64,000 bases of DNA from positions 1,225,001 to 1,289,000 of the forward strand of contig BRXU01000027.1 in assembly GCA_030267565.1 (NCBI GenBank). Reading direction: 5' to 3'. Made by a program: the position numbers and the translations under genes. Shown piece after piece: positions 1 through 11,300 of the stretch. The notes under the pieces are model-generated. The model was not told the origin of the DNA and did no database searches. It saw only the letters and a program-made list of their open reading frames with translations. Numbering within the stretch: position 1 is the stretch's first letter; every line of letters starts with the position of its first letter. The stretch is from Pleodorina starrii. Taxonomy: Eukaryota > Chlorophyta > Chlorophyceae > Chlamydomonadales > Volvocaceae.

Positions 1-160
1 ACCTTGACGGGATCAAGGTGCCTGTTTTGTTGGCGGTTGGTGTCGTGGATGTGCAAGGGGTTGTCACGCACCGCTGCCGGACAGCACCTTTCTGCTGAGC
101 AGCAGACCGTCATCCTATCGGCGAGGACCGTGTTGCTCCGCTTGACTGCTACCCCTGCAG

Positions 161-3100
161 ACCATTTCACGAAGGATCACCACCCGTGCCCGCACCCCAC
201 CTGCCTGGAGCGCAAGTTTGTGGTGTTCAACACGGACTACGAGCTGAAGGCGCACTTCGCGGCGGAGCACGGCGACGAGGTGAAGATGTCGGCTGCCCAG
301 CGGCGCCAGGCGCTCACGATCCCGCTGCAGCTGCAGTACCGCTCGCGGGATGACGAGGAGACGGAGCCGGGGCCCAGCGCGCGGCTGGAGCGGGCCGGTA
401 AGCGCCGGGCCGCACTGGCGGGTGGCGGCTATGTCTGCCTCTGCTGGGGTGCCTGCCTGCCTGCCCGTCTTGCATACGGCAGCACGCGAAGAGAGTGGGG
501 CATGGTTGCCTGTGTGCCGCGCTGGGTGTGTAAGAGGCTTTAATGTACATTCGTACGCGTAGCCGGTGAAAGGCCTCACCGCGGGGCAAGGGTTGGGTCA
601 GAGAGAGGCTACATGCTAACATGCAAATCCCTGCCGCTATGCCTCCCCGCATCGATTCCATCTCCCAAAGCCATTGTGATTGGCGGTGGACACAACATCG
701 GCAGCCGTGCGGCGCGCAGCGGCCGTGGTGCGGCGGGGGGGATGCACCACAGCCGGTCGGAGCCCCAGATCGCTCAGCCGACGAGCACATCAGGGCAGGA
801 CGGCCCTACAGAGGTAAGAAAATTTTGACGCGGATGGCGGCCGATGCCTGTCGCTCAAACTTTAGACACTCCATAGCCAGGCAGCGATGGCCCATAGCCA
901 GGCAGCGACGGCCCATAGCCAGGCAGCGACGGTCCATAGCCAGGCAGCGACGGCCCATAGCCGGTCAACGGGGTTAAGGAAGGACGGTCCGCCGGGTATG
1001 CGGGTGTCTACATTTTGCGTGACTCGTCCGTTCCGTACTGGTACGTGAATAGAAAACATGTTGAAGCACGTGCGCTCGAGCCGCGCAGATTCTCGCTGAC
1101 TTGACACCGGTGGTCGCTGCATTGCATCGATGATACCTTCCCCCCGTGCAGTTGACCTTCAACGCGGAGGATTTCCCAGCGCCGTCCAGCTCTCAGCAGG
1201 CCGGAGCAGGGCCCCTGGGGCGATGGGCTGCGTTTGCGGGCACACAGGCCAGCGCCGGAAATCTGTCTGGAGAGGACTTTCCGGCGCTTCCGACGATGTC
1301 GAAGAACCAGCGGCGCAGGATCAAGGAGCAGCAGCGAACGCTGGCGGAGCGCCTCAGCGCAGCCGCGCAGCCGCCGCGCGTGCTCAACCGCGCAGGGCCT
1401 GGGCCCGCCGGTGGTGGCGCAGCCGCCGCAGGCGCGTCGAGCGGTGCAGGCCAGGTCCTTCCGGGGTCCGCCGACTTCCCGGCGCTCCGGGCGGCGGCAC
1501 CGCAGGCGGCGCCGCCTCCGGCGCCAGCGGCGCCTCCGGCCTCGGTCTCCAGCAGCTCCTTCGTTGCTGCGCGCGCGGCGGACGTCGTTGCGCCTGTGCC
1601 CGCCAACCGCCGCCCGCCCGGCTTTGGGCAGGAGGAGTTTCCCGCCCTTGGGGGTCGCGCAAAGGCGCGGCAGGCGCCGCCGCCACCCTTGCCGACGGCC
1701 GTGTCAGGTTACTCGGATGCCGCCGCTCCGTCGTCGTCTTCGTCTTTGGCCACATCGACGTCCCTCTCTCAGACGGACGTGCTGCACAGCCTCTTTATGC
1801 GCCCGGGATCAGCCGCAGCAATCGCGTCGGCGGGAGCTTCGGACGCCTCTGCCTCCGCGGCGGCGGCCGACGCTGCACCGCAGCTCAACGCCGAGGACTT
1901 CCCGTCGTTGCCGGGTGGCAGGGCCAAGGGGCGCGGCGCGAAGGTCCAGCTCAGCAAGGCCTCGCCAGCCAAGGCGCAGGTCGCTGCCGTGCCCGATCCG
2001 GCCCCCGCGGCATCTTCAGCTGGCGGTGGTGGCGGCGGCGGGGTCTCGGACAGCTTGAAAGCCGCCAACAAGGCGCTCGTGGAGCGGATCAAGCGCCAGC
2101 TCAGCGGTGCGGCGTTCGACACGTTCAAGCAGCAGAGCATGCTGTTCATGCGCGGCGAGCTGGCGGCGGACGAGTACCACGACTACATGGTAGGCGGTGC
2201 GGTCTCGGGATGGATTGGGAAGTGGTGGGCCGCGTGGGAAGATGGAAAGAAGGGGCTTCTGCTTGGTTGAGTTTTGTCGAATACGTGCGTCGCGTATGGA
2301 ACTTGCGCTACCGACGTCCCGGGCCCAGGGCCACCTGTTGCTTTTCCCGTTAGTGGTATCCGTAACAGCTGGGTCACAGCGCTGAAAGTGAAGAGGGACT
2401 GGGATCAAGAAGGACTGGGCACCGCGTCTGGATAGCCCTAAGTTGCGCGGCCGTGTTGTCAGATGTGTCCTAAGCCCAGCGGCTCCGGTGGGTTGGCTTT
2501 CCACACTGGGAAATGGCTGGCTTTCATCTGTCGCTTGACCGCCTGCACCTGTTCTGCATGCCGTCTTCATGTGGCCAGGTGAGCCTGGGTCTGCTGTCCT
2601 TGGTGGCGGAGCTGGTGTCCCTGTGTCCGGACACAACCAAGCGGCGCCTGCTGCTGGACGTGCACCGTGTCTTCATCTGCTCCCCCGCGGCGCAAGATCC
2701 GGCGCTGGTGGGCGCCGGCTGGATGCCGCCGGAGGCAGCGGTGGCCAAGGCCAACCGCGTTGCGCAGCACTCGTCCTGGACTTGCCAGCGCTGCGGACTC
2801 TGCAACGCGCCGGACGACGGCAGGTGCGAGTCGTGCCGGGGCCCGCGGCCGAGCGACGAGGAGCAGCTTGCGGCGGCAGCGGCGGCCGTTGCATTGGGGC
2901 CGGGGTCGGGTGCGTCGGCGGCTACGGCCGCTTCCCGAGGCGTATCGCAGCTGGCGGCGTTTATGGCGGCGGGGCCGAGCGGGTATGGAAGCGGGACCGC
3001 ACCCGAAGCAGCGAGGCCGGTGCAGAACCCGCCGGCCGCGGACGACTTCCCGCCACTTTTCAGCGGCGGCGGGCGGCGGGGCGCAGCGGCGGCGGGCGGC

Positions 3101-3385
3101 GGGAGCCGCGGGGAGGCCGTAATGCACGACGCCGGCGGCGGTGGCGAGGCGGCAGCGGCGGCCTCTCCGTCGGGTGCCAAGGGAAAAAAGGGCAAGGGTA
3201 CCACGATCAAGATCGGCTTGCCGACGTCTGGTGGGGCTGGCGGCAGCGGTGGCTCGCGGCCGCACCCCCAGAACGTCTGGACGCAGCCGGCGTTCAAGGC
3301 GAAGGCCGGCAACTCGTGGTCCGGACAGGGCGCCGGCAAGCTTAACAAGTTGCACGGGGCGATTAACGACGCCTGGGGGGAATAG
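161..3385 (+). CDS. ZNF598: ZNF598/Hel2-type RING E3 ubiquitin ligase, C-terminal part (5' end outside window)
   Basis: Exons as read: 161-397, 671-813, 1152-2189, 2579-3385 (stop TAG); phases agree, giving about 740 residues. The RING end lies upstream of the window. The first exon holds the family's C2H2-like block (HFTKDHHPCPHPTCLERKF, then VVF and an acidic H-x-x-x-EHG turn). Downstream are six acidic-FP(A/S)L-type motifs (for example EDFPALP, EEFPALGG, EDFPSLPGG), typical of the ZNF598 C-terminal tail, spread through Ala/Gly-rich linker. Near 2779-2840 is a RanBP2-type zinc finger (W-T-C-x2-C-x10-C-x2-C). Known family role: Hel2/ZNF598 senses collided ribosomes and ubiquitylates small-subunit proteins to start ribosome quality control in the cytosol. 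The RanBP2 finger near the C-terminus is an extra I do not expect in animal ZNF598. Family assignment is firm; exon borders are by eye. Confidence 0.88.
871..962. repeat. 21-bp tandem repeat in a ZNF598 intron
   Basis: Four nearly identical 21-bp units beginning CCATAGCCAGGCAGCGA, plus a partial fifth, lie in the intron 814-1151. The units keep one reading frame open because 21 is a multiple of three, but the tract lies between a good donor at 814 and acceptor ending at 1151, so it is intronic. Confidence 0.85.
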
Positions 3386-3701
3386 AATGCATGGAAGGGG
3401 CCTGCGGCGACCGTGAGGGTGGGAGGGATGGAGAGCAGGGCTTGGGGCGGTTGCTCCGCGCGGTTGGACTGTCTGTACGATCGAAAGGGCGCGCCGGTTA
3501 AGGCTGTTGGGTTGCACCGGGGCGGGGGACTGGAGACGTTTCTGTTGGTCGGGTGGACAGATGCACTCGTTTGAAAACTAACCTGGCTTTGCGCACACGC
3601 AACTCAATTGGTTGATGTTCGCTGTTCAGGATAGTTCATGTAGATCGATCCTGGGCTTGGGCGGAGTGGTTTGCAAGCGCGAGCACGATGTATGTTATTC
3701 G

Positions 3702-3706
3702 TGTAA
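3702..3706 (+). promoter_or_regulatory. Candidate poly(A) signal TGTAA for the ZNF598 gene
   Basis: First TGTAA after the stop at 3385, giving a 3' UTR of about 320 nt. TGTAA is the established chlamydomonad polyadenylation signal; another copy at 3850 could be used instead. Confidence 0.5.
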
Positions 3707-4529
3707 GCGGCGACACGACACAAGGGGCCCAGCCGCGAAGGCTGTAGTACATCGCTGTACTGCCGATGCAGCAGCAGTTGATCATTCTGTCCCGGACGTT
3801 GCTGCATCTGGCCGGCTGAACTGACAGTGGGGACGTGTCTCGTGCCGAATGTAACGTCTTGACAGAGGGTCCGCGCAACGATGAGCTGGTGCTCCGTGAA
3901 AGTTGTTATGCAGCGAAGGGGCCAAATGTCAGGAGCATGGGGAGCCCGGGGCCGGTGCTCCAGCGGACATTTCAGGGCTCCATTTTGGCCGGCTGGCCGG
4001 GAAATGGTTGCGTCTCTGCAAAATCACTGGCTCCCTGGTTCGATACAAAAGCCCTGGTTCACTTTTGCATTCCTTGCCCTACCGCTCATCCACGCTGCGG
4101 TTCCTTCACCCCTACCCTGGAGGTGAGGCACACCTCTCTCCCGCTGTGACTTATCAATGCTGCTACAGCTGCATGGTGTGTGAGGTGAGGCGGGCAACGA
4201 GGTCCTGCCCAAGCGAAGCGAACAACGCCTGGAACGCGCAGAAGTCCCGCACTGCGCTGCGACAGTGTGAGGACGGAGAAGAGAGCAACGCCGACGATGA
4301 GCACAACAGATGGAGCTGTAAGCGGCCTGTACGGCTTTGGCGGCTGAATGGCTGCCTTCTTGACGGTGTTTTCCTTTCCAACGCCACCTCTTCAAACCTG
4401 CATCGAGAGTAGGGCATCTGTGGGTGCTGTATGTGAGCGTGGCTGCACAGGACCTCACGGGCCTTATGCTCGCAGCCGTGTGCCTTGAAGCACAGTGAGG
4501 CAGTGTACGGCTGTGCGGGGATAGGACAT

Positions 4530-4562
4530 TCGAGGTCACAGGTTCGATCCCTGTGGAGACCC
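4530..4562 (+). repeat. tRNA-like T-arm / Pol III B-box remnant, possible SINE fragment
   Basis: A perfect T-arm is visible: stem ACAGG, loop TTCGATC, stem CCTGT, matching the B-box GGTTCGATCC. The flanks do not fold into a complete tRNA: no matching 7-bp acceptor strand lies at normal distance. A weak A-box-like string starts about 100 bp upstream (4440) and a Ser/Leu-tRNA-like string (GGCCGAGTTGATTGG) lies at 4615-4629. This suggests debris of a tRNA-derived SINE rather than a working tRNA gene. Confidence 0.35.
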
Positions 4563-5397
4563 CCGGCTACCGCTGGGTGTGAGATTATGGCTAGCTGCTA
4601 TGAGTGGAGTTGGTGGCCGAGTTGATTGGCCAGGATTCACACGTTTGAGTGGTGGCGATCGCTGAACCCTCTGTCTCGGTGGTAGATTGGGTGAATGGAT
4701 GAGGTCCGCCCTAGAAGGCAGAGCTATCCCAGTTGTCCAATGAGGATCGTCTGGAAGGTTCTGTGGTGCGGATGGTGCCCAGAGGAGAATGGGGCCATAC
4801 CGTACAACTGTAACAATCTCTCTCTCTCTCTATCGGACGGCGCGGGCCGTTATGTGCGCGATATGACACTAGGGCCCGCGTGTGGCCTTGGCGGGTACGG
4901 CAGTACGGTGGTGCTGCAACTGAAATGACTCGCAGCAGCGGAACGGATGGGCTTGCGGCTGCTGCGGCAAGGGGGGTGCGAGCGTTGCGTTAAGGGAGCT
5001 CTGTGTCGGGGTCTTGAGCTAGCGCAAACCGAAACTGAACCCCAAGGCCCTCAGGCCGATGCCTCCATGACTGCCCAGCCAAGGAGAACACAAGTGCCAG
5101 CACAGTGGGATCTATATTGCTGCAGTGCGTGAAGTCACGGTGACCATCAAACTTCGCTGCTGCTTTCGGGGTGGTGCAGTACGGGTTGCCCTGCTCACTT
5201 CCCGCATCCTAGCTAAATCATATCCCTAATGTGTTAAGTGAATTGCTCCCATTTCATGCTGACAGAAGAATACATACAAAGCGCAGTGTGGCAGCTGCCT
5301 GCGCCCTTGCCTGCTGAAGTTAACCTCCATGAGCTCGGACCCGCATGAGTACAGTACAGACAAGCGTGTCATGTCGTCATTGCGTTATTGAGTCTCA

Positions 5398-8300
5398 ATG
5401 GGAAACGGTACTAGTATTCACGAGCAGCCCGGGGATAAGTTCGCCTGGGTGGAGTACTGCAGGAGCGAATGGAGAAGCCAGCGCAGCCGGCAGCTTGATG
5501 AGGTGCTAGGTGAGCAGATTAAAGCTGCAGGCTGCGCCGATGACAGCTTCCGGGTACCGGGCACACGGTGCACAGCCCGCACATGTCAACCGCTGTCCTT
5601 GGGGCTGCGCTGAGCCGTGAAAATGGAAACAATTTATTGCGCATTTGGTGCTGTTTTTTGGCAAGGGTACCTGCGTACATGCCAAAGTAACAACTCTGTC
5701 GGGCGAGCTGTTGGGATACGCGTGGCGGCCCTCCTGGCGCCCTGTGAAAACGATAATGCTCGTTCATTACGGTTTGGCTCGCGAGATGCGTGCTCGCACG
5801 AACTGCATCCTTGGGCCCAGCCTGCAGTCGTACTGCAGGTCGCCGGAACCCCGGTCTGTCCCTCGTCTTGGGTATTGTGCCATCCTTCCGTTCGGCATCT
5901 GCATCCCACACCACCCGCCCGGGCGCTGATTACACATTCTTTTCGGGGGACGGCACTGCGCGCCTAGCGGCAAGGGCGCGGAAGAAAGCCCCGGTTTGTG
6001 GCGGAATTACATCTTCGCTTGCAACCCTGCAGCCCATCCACCTCTTAGAGGGGCGCTGCTCCACGGCCCGTGCCGTGTATCACGCCCCACCACCCACCAC
6101 TGCCTGGCCCCTGCCCCCGCCCGCCGCCCGCCGCCCGCCGCTGGCCCGCCCCCAGGGCTGCAACGCCCTGCCCTGCGGCGGGGCCAGTCGTTTGGCAGCC
6201 TGGATGAAGTGGTTCGGAAGCTCACGCAGGTGCGCACTCAGGACACACGCGCGCATACACACACACACACACAAGCACGCAAAAGCATACACACTCCTCA
6301 ACCCCTCTCCCCTTCAGACCCCCCTAACCGACATTGAGAGTCCGAGACCGACCGCCCTCCCCCCTGGACTGCTCCAACCAGCACCCCACGACGCAGCGCA
6401 CCCAGTACGGCATCCCCTCCCTCTCCCCCTCCCCCTTCCCCTTCCGCCCCCAGGAGCCCCTCCCGCTCCTGCCCGACAGCGATGTGGACGGCAACGACCT
6501 CAAAGCCGCCATCGCCAAACTCAGCAGCGGCTCCATCCTGCACACCGAGAAGAGGGCCATCGAGCGACTGCTGGCTCAGCGCTACGAGGACGCACTCGCG
6601 ATCGCCACCGCAGCAGCCGGCGAGCAGGCGGGCGGCGAGGCGGGGCTGGGGGGCGCATCCGATGTGCTGCGACAGGTAGGGGGGGTAGGGGGAGGCGGGG
6701 AAGGCGGGGAGGCGGGGCCACCGGGCGGGGCGGGGCGCAAAGGGCACGCACGAGGGAGGGTGGCGTTCCAGCGTACTGCTGGCAGCTGGGGTGTGAAAGC
6801 GGGTGCGCGGAGGGTGCCGTAGCGGGAGGGAGCGGTGTATGTAAGTGTGCGTGCATATGTGTGTGTGTGTGTTGTCCCGCAGGTGCTTGTGGTGTTCCGT
6901 CAGAACGGGCTGCCCACTGAGCTGGACCGCAGCGGCCTGGGGCAGCCGGCAGAGTGGCGGGTGCGGCTGCACGCGCAGCGGCGCAAGGTGTTCCTGGTGG
7001 TTCGGTCGCTGGTGCGGCTGAAGCGCGAGGTGCGGCGCCTCTCCGCGCCCATCCCCGACCTGGGCTGGCTGCTGCCGGTGGCGGCTCAGGAGCGGTGGGG
7101 GGAGCTCAAGGCTCTGGCGGCGAGGTACCGGCAACTGGGGGAGGCGCTGCAGGACATCGAGGTGGGGCGGAGGGGGCGGAGGCGGAAGCGGCTGACGGGG
7201 GAGGGAAGGGGAGGGGGGAGGACGGAGGAGAGTGATACAGTCCTGGGCTGGGCTGGGCTGGGCTGGGCTGGGCTGGGCTGGGCTGGGCTGGGCTGGGCTG
7301 GGCTGGGCTGGGCTGGGCTGGGTGGGCCGCCCCGCCTAACCCGCCCTCGCCCCGCCGAACCGGTACCCTAACCTCTTGGCCTGCGCCCCGCGTCTCTCGC
7401 TGCTGCGTCTGCTGCCGCTGCGGCCCCGCAGGTGGCGGTGTCCCAGCTGACCCAGCTTCGTGACACGCAGGGCAAGGTGCCCACCCCCCGCACCTCCATG
7501 GCGGGCCGCGCCTCCCCGCAGCGCACCCCCCGCAGCGGCCCGGGCCGCATGACCTACGGCCAGGGCTCGGCGGGGCGCGCAGTGAGCGAGTCCGGGGCCA
7601 TCAACTCGCGGACCAAGCCGCGAACGTCACTGACCGCAGATCCGCCGCCGCCGCCGGTGGCGGGAGTGCGCGGCGGTCGCCGCAATGGCTCCGGAACCGA
7701 ACCGACGGTGCTGCGGCTGCCGTCCCCGGGCGGCGGCGGCGCCGCCGCCGCGATCTTGGCGGCGACGGCAGCCGCCACCGTCACTACCGGCGCCCGGACG
7801 CCGCTGAGCGCCAAGAAGGCCGGCGCGGGCGCGGGCGGGCCGGATGGGGTCGCCGCCGCCGCGGCGGGGCCGCTGGTCCCCACCATCTCGGCGCAGCGCT
7901 CGGGCTCCGGATTGGTCCCGGGCGGTGTCGGTGCTGGCGCAGCCGCCGGCGGCGGCTCGGCGCTGAGCGGCTTGTACAACATGCGCTTGTCTGTCAGCGG
8001 CGGCAGCATCGGCACCGGGGGTGCACTGGCAGCACTCGTGTCGGCCGGCGGCGCGGGGGGAGGAGGAGGAGGAGGAGGAGGAGGAGGAGGAGGGGGAGGA
8101 GGAGGCATCCTGGCGGCCGCGCCCTCGCTTACGCCGCCCGCCGGTGCGGTGGGTTTGTCAGTGACCCACATGCGCATGTCCGCACCCGGCATGTCGCCCG
8201 GGTCGGGGTCGGGGCCGGGGCCGGCGGGGGCCGCACCGACGGTGTCTCCTCGGCTGTGGGTGCGGGAGTCGACGATGACGAGGACGGCGACCGGGATGGG

Positions 8301-11300
8301 GCCGGGGGCGCCGGGCGGCGGCTTCACAAACCCGAGTGAGTGACGGGGGAGGGGGAGGGGGTGGGGGGTAATGAAGAGGATGGAGCAGGGATGGGGGGAG
8401 GGGGAGGGAGGGGCAAGGGGTTCAGGAGGCGGCCACTTCCTGCGGGGGAGGTGGGTGAGGGAGGGAGGCTGGTGGAGATGCGGGCGCGCGCGGTGGGGCG
8501 AGGTGGGAATGGGCACGTGGGTACGGTCGCTCGCCTCAGTTCCATCGCTGCGGTTCCTACCTTCCTAACCTCCGTACCTCCGTACTCGTACTGCCTCTCC
8601 TGCCCCCGCAGTTCGACAGCCCTTCCTCACGACCGACGGCAGCCCTCCCGCTCCGCAGCCGCAGCCGCCCTCGTCGTCCCCGCCGCCGCCGCACACCCCC
8701 CTGCCCCGCGTGGCCCAGTTCCTGGACCTCACCACCTTCAACCCCAACGCCCCCCACAACTACTCACTGCCCTTCGAACCCCCCGAGCTCAACAACCACC
8801 ACCACGGCGGCGGCGGCGGCGGCGGCGGCACAAGTGGCAGCGTCAGCGCCCCCGTAAGCACCCTCTTGACGCCGGGGCCCCCGGACAGCGCAACCTCCGC
8901 CGCCACCAGCCCCGCCGCCGCCAGGGCGGCGGCGAACGGCGGCGGCGCGCTGCGCAGCAGCGGCGCCACCGCCGCCGCCACGTCCCCGACGCCGCCGTCG
9001 GCGCCGCCGCCGACCTCCGCCGCGCGGCGGCCGCTGGGGCCGCTCTCCCACACCTCGCCGGCGGCGGCGGCGGCGGCGGGAGCCGCCGCCGCCACCCCCA
9101 CCGGCGGCATGCTGTCGCCCTTGGCGGCGGCAGCGGCGGCAGCGGCGGCGGCGGCCGCGCAGCGGCCGTCCGGCGCCGGAGGCGCCGCCGGCGCTGCCGC
9201 TGCCGGCGGTGAGCCCCCTGTGCTGATCGCGGATGGCGAATCGGTGGATGCTGCCCTGGCTCGGTTCAAGTTGGCAGCTGAGGACACTCGCAATGCGTTG
9301 GTGGACACGGCCCGGCAGTTCCGGGGGGTGCTGGACCTGTGCAACAGCGCCTGGCCCGATCAACGCTGGTGGTTGGCGGCACACACGCAGGAGGAGGCGG
9401 CGCTGGATGACTGGACGGGTGGGTGGGTGGGGATGGGGGAGGGGGGGGCGGGATGGCGGGTGGCTCCTTGGGGTGGGTTCAGAAGAAGTACGAGGCGCAA
9501 TAATGCCCTCTTTCCCCTTCTGGGGGGAAAGAGGGCATTAGGCAGGCCAGGCGGCGGCGGAGGCCGCGACGGGGGCGCGTGTCCTGGTTTTCTACACACA
9601 GACGAACGAGGATGATGACGACGATGACAAGGGCACGAGCCGCTCTCCGCTGCCGCCCTTCCGCCACCCCCACAAGAGCTAATCGCCCGCCCGCCCTCCC
9701 GCCCTCCCTCCCGCCCGCCGCCCGCCCTCCCGGCCGGCCGCAGTGTCTGACGAGTACGTGGTCCACCGGGCCGATATCGTCCGCTGCCTCAAGGCGGGGG
9801 CGGTGGCCTTTCAGTTCATGTGCGCCTCCGCCGCCGATGAGCCGCTGGTGGGGCCCACGGGCAACCGGTTCGACATGTGGACGAGCGACCCCTGGGAGGT
9901 GGCGGCGGACCTGGCGCCGGAGCGGGTGCGGGGAAAGGGGGGGCGGGGGAAGGGGGGTTGCGGGGGGCGGTGGAATCGTGGGGTACGGGGGTTATGGGTG
10001 GGGGTTGGAGGCGCGTGATAAACCATGAGGGCAATAAGGGCAACATGGGGCTCGATGGGGTCGAGGTCGGAGCTGAAGCCGTTGGGGCCGTTGGGGCCGT
10101 ATCTCGCCTGCCGGCCTGCCTGCCTGCCAAGTAGGAAGCATCCACCGCTGTGTGGGTCGCCCTCCCGGGGACCCGGTGTTCCCACCTCGCCCCTGCTGCC
10201 CCGCCCCGCCCCGCCAAATCCTACCTGCCCCCCCACACACCCACACACACCCGCTGCCTCCCTCCCTTCTCACCCGTCCTTGCAAGCTCGCAGTTGGCGG
10301 AGGTTCAGGCCGCCTCTCAGGGCCCCCCGGGGGCTGGGGTTGGGGGTGGGGGCGGGGGTGCGGCTGAACGGCGGGTGGGTCTGCCTCTGGGTGTGCGGGT
10401 GCTGCAGCAGCTGGCTAACAGTGTGGCGGAGGCGGCGGGGCCCGCGGCTCTGGACTGTCTGCCCGTCATCCTGCACATCAGCGAGCGGCAGCGGGAGGCG
10501 ATTGCGGCGGACATGCTGCAGTACGGCATCTACAGGTACGGCAAGGGCAGGGGCTGGCTGGGCGGTGGAAGGGCAGGGGCTAGGTTTGTGCGGGTGGGTG
10601 GTTTGACGGGCGGCGCTGAGATCTCTGCCCCTCCACCCTCGACCGGGTTGCGGTGCACCCGTCCAAACCCCGAAGGTTATCTTCACCCACTCCGGCCTAG
10701 GCGTGGATGCCCCGGCCCCCCGCCCCCGCCCCACCAAGCATCCCTCCCCCCCTACACGCACACACACACCCTCCCCCCTCCCCCCCCTCCCCCCCCCGCA
10801 GACGTCTGCGCAAGAATCTGTATCTGGTGGTTCAACGCAGTCAACCCGTGATGCGGTACAGTGCGGGGGAGCACGCCTACCTGCCCGCACCCGACCAACC
10901 CGAGTATACACCGGGAACCGGATACTCCATGTTGCAGGTGGGGGGGTGGGGGGGGAGGCCTTGGGGGTGGTGGAGGGGGCGAGGCAGGTACCTGCGGCCG
11001 CGGTGGGGCGGGGGCGGAGGCAGGTGGGCGGTGGGTGTGGTTGGGCGTTCGGCCTGCCCTTGACGCCGTACTTGGTCCTGGGGGGTTTAGCCTGAAATGA
11101 CGCCCCACCCTCTCTCTCTCTCTCCCTCTCTCCGCCTCTCTCCACCGGCCTGCCCTGCCCTGCCACTCAGCTGCTGTGGCCGGGTCACGCCCTGTTCATG
11201 AATGAGTCGGGGGAGGTGGAGCGACTGCCGCACAGTCTGATGCAGCAGCTGAGGAGCAGGAACACGGAGTGAGGGGGGAGGGGGAGGGGGAGGGGCCGGG

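Larger units (their letters stand above)
3386..5397. other. Intergenic region, 3' UTR of ZNF598 and upstream region of the next gene
   Basis: No convincing gene. Candidate poly(A) signals TGTAA occur at 3702-3706, 3850-3854 and 4809-4813. A tRNA-like T-arm lies near 4538-4555. A short (CT)n tract lies near 4818-4831. The small open frames here show no family signature. Confidence 0.6.

Noticed and set aside
871..962. CRISPR-like direct repeats
   Set aside because: Units abut without unique spacers; a eukaryotic intron minisatellite.
1130..2353. Arg/Ala-rich 407-codon frame
   Set aside because: Out-of-frame shadow of the ZNF598 exon, which carries the FPAL motifs in another frame.
4530..4562. 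Functional tRNA gene
   Set aside because: T-arm is perfect but acceptor, D-arm and anticodon arm cannot be placed at normal spacing.
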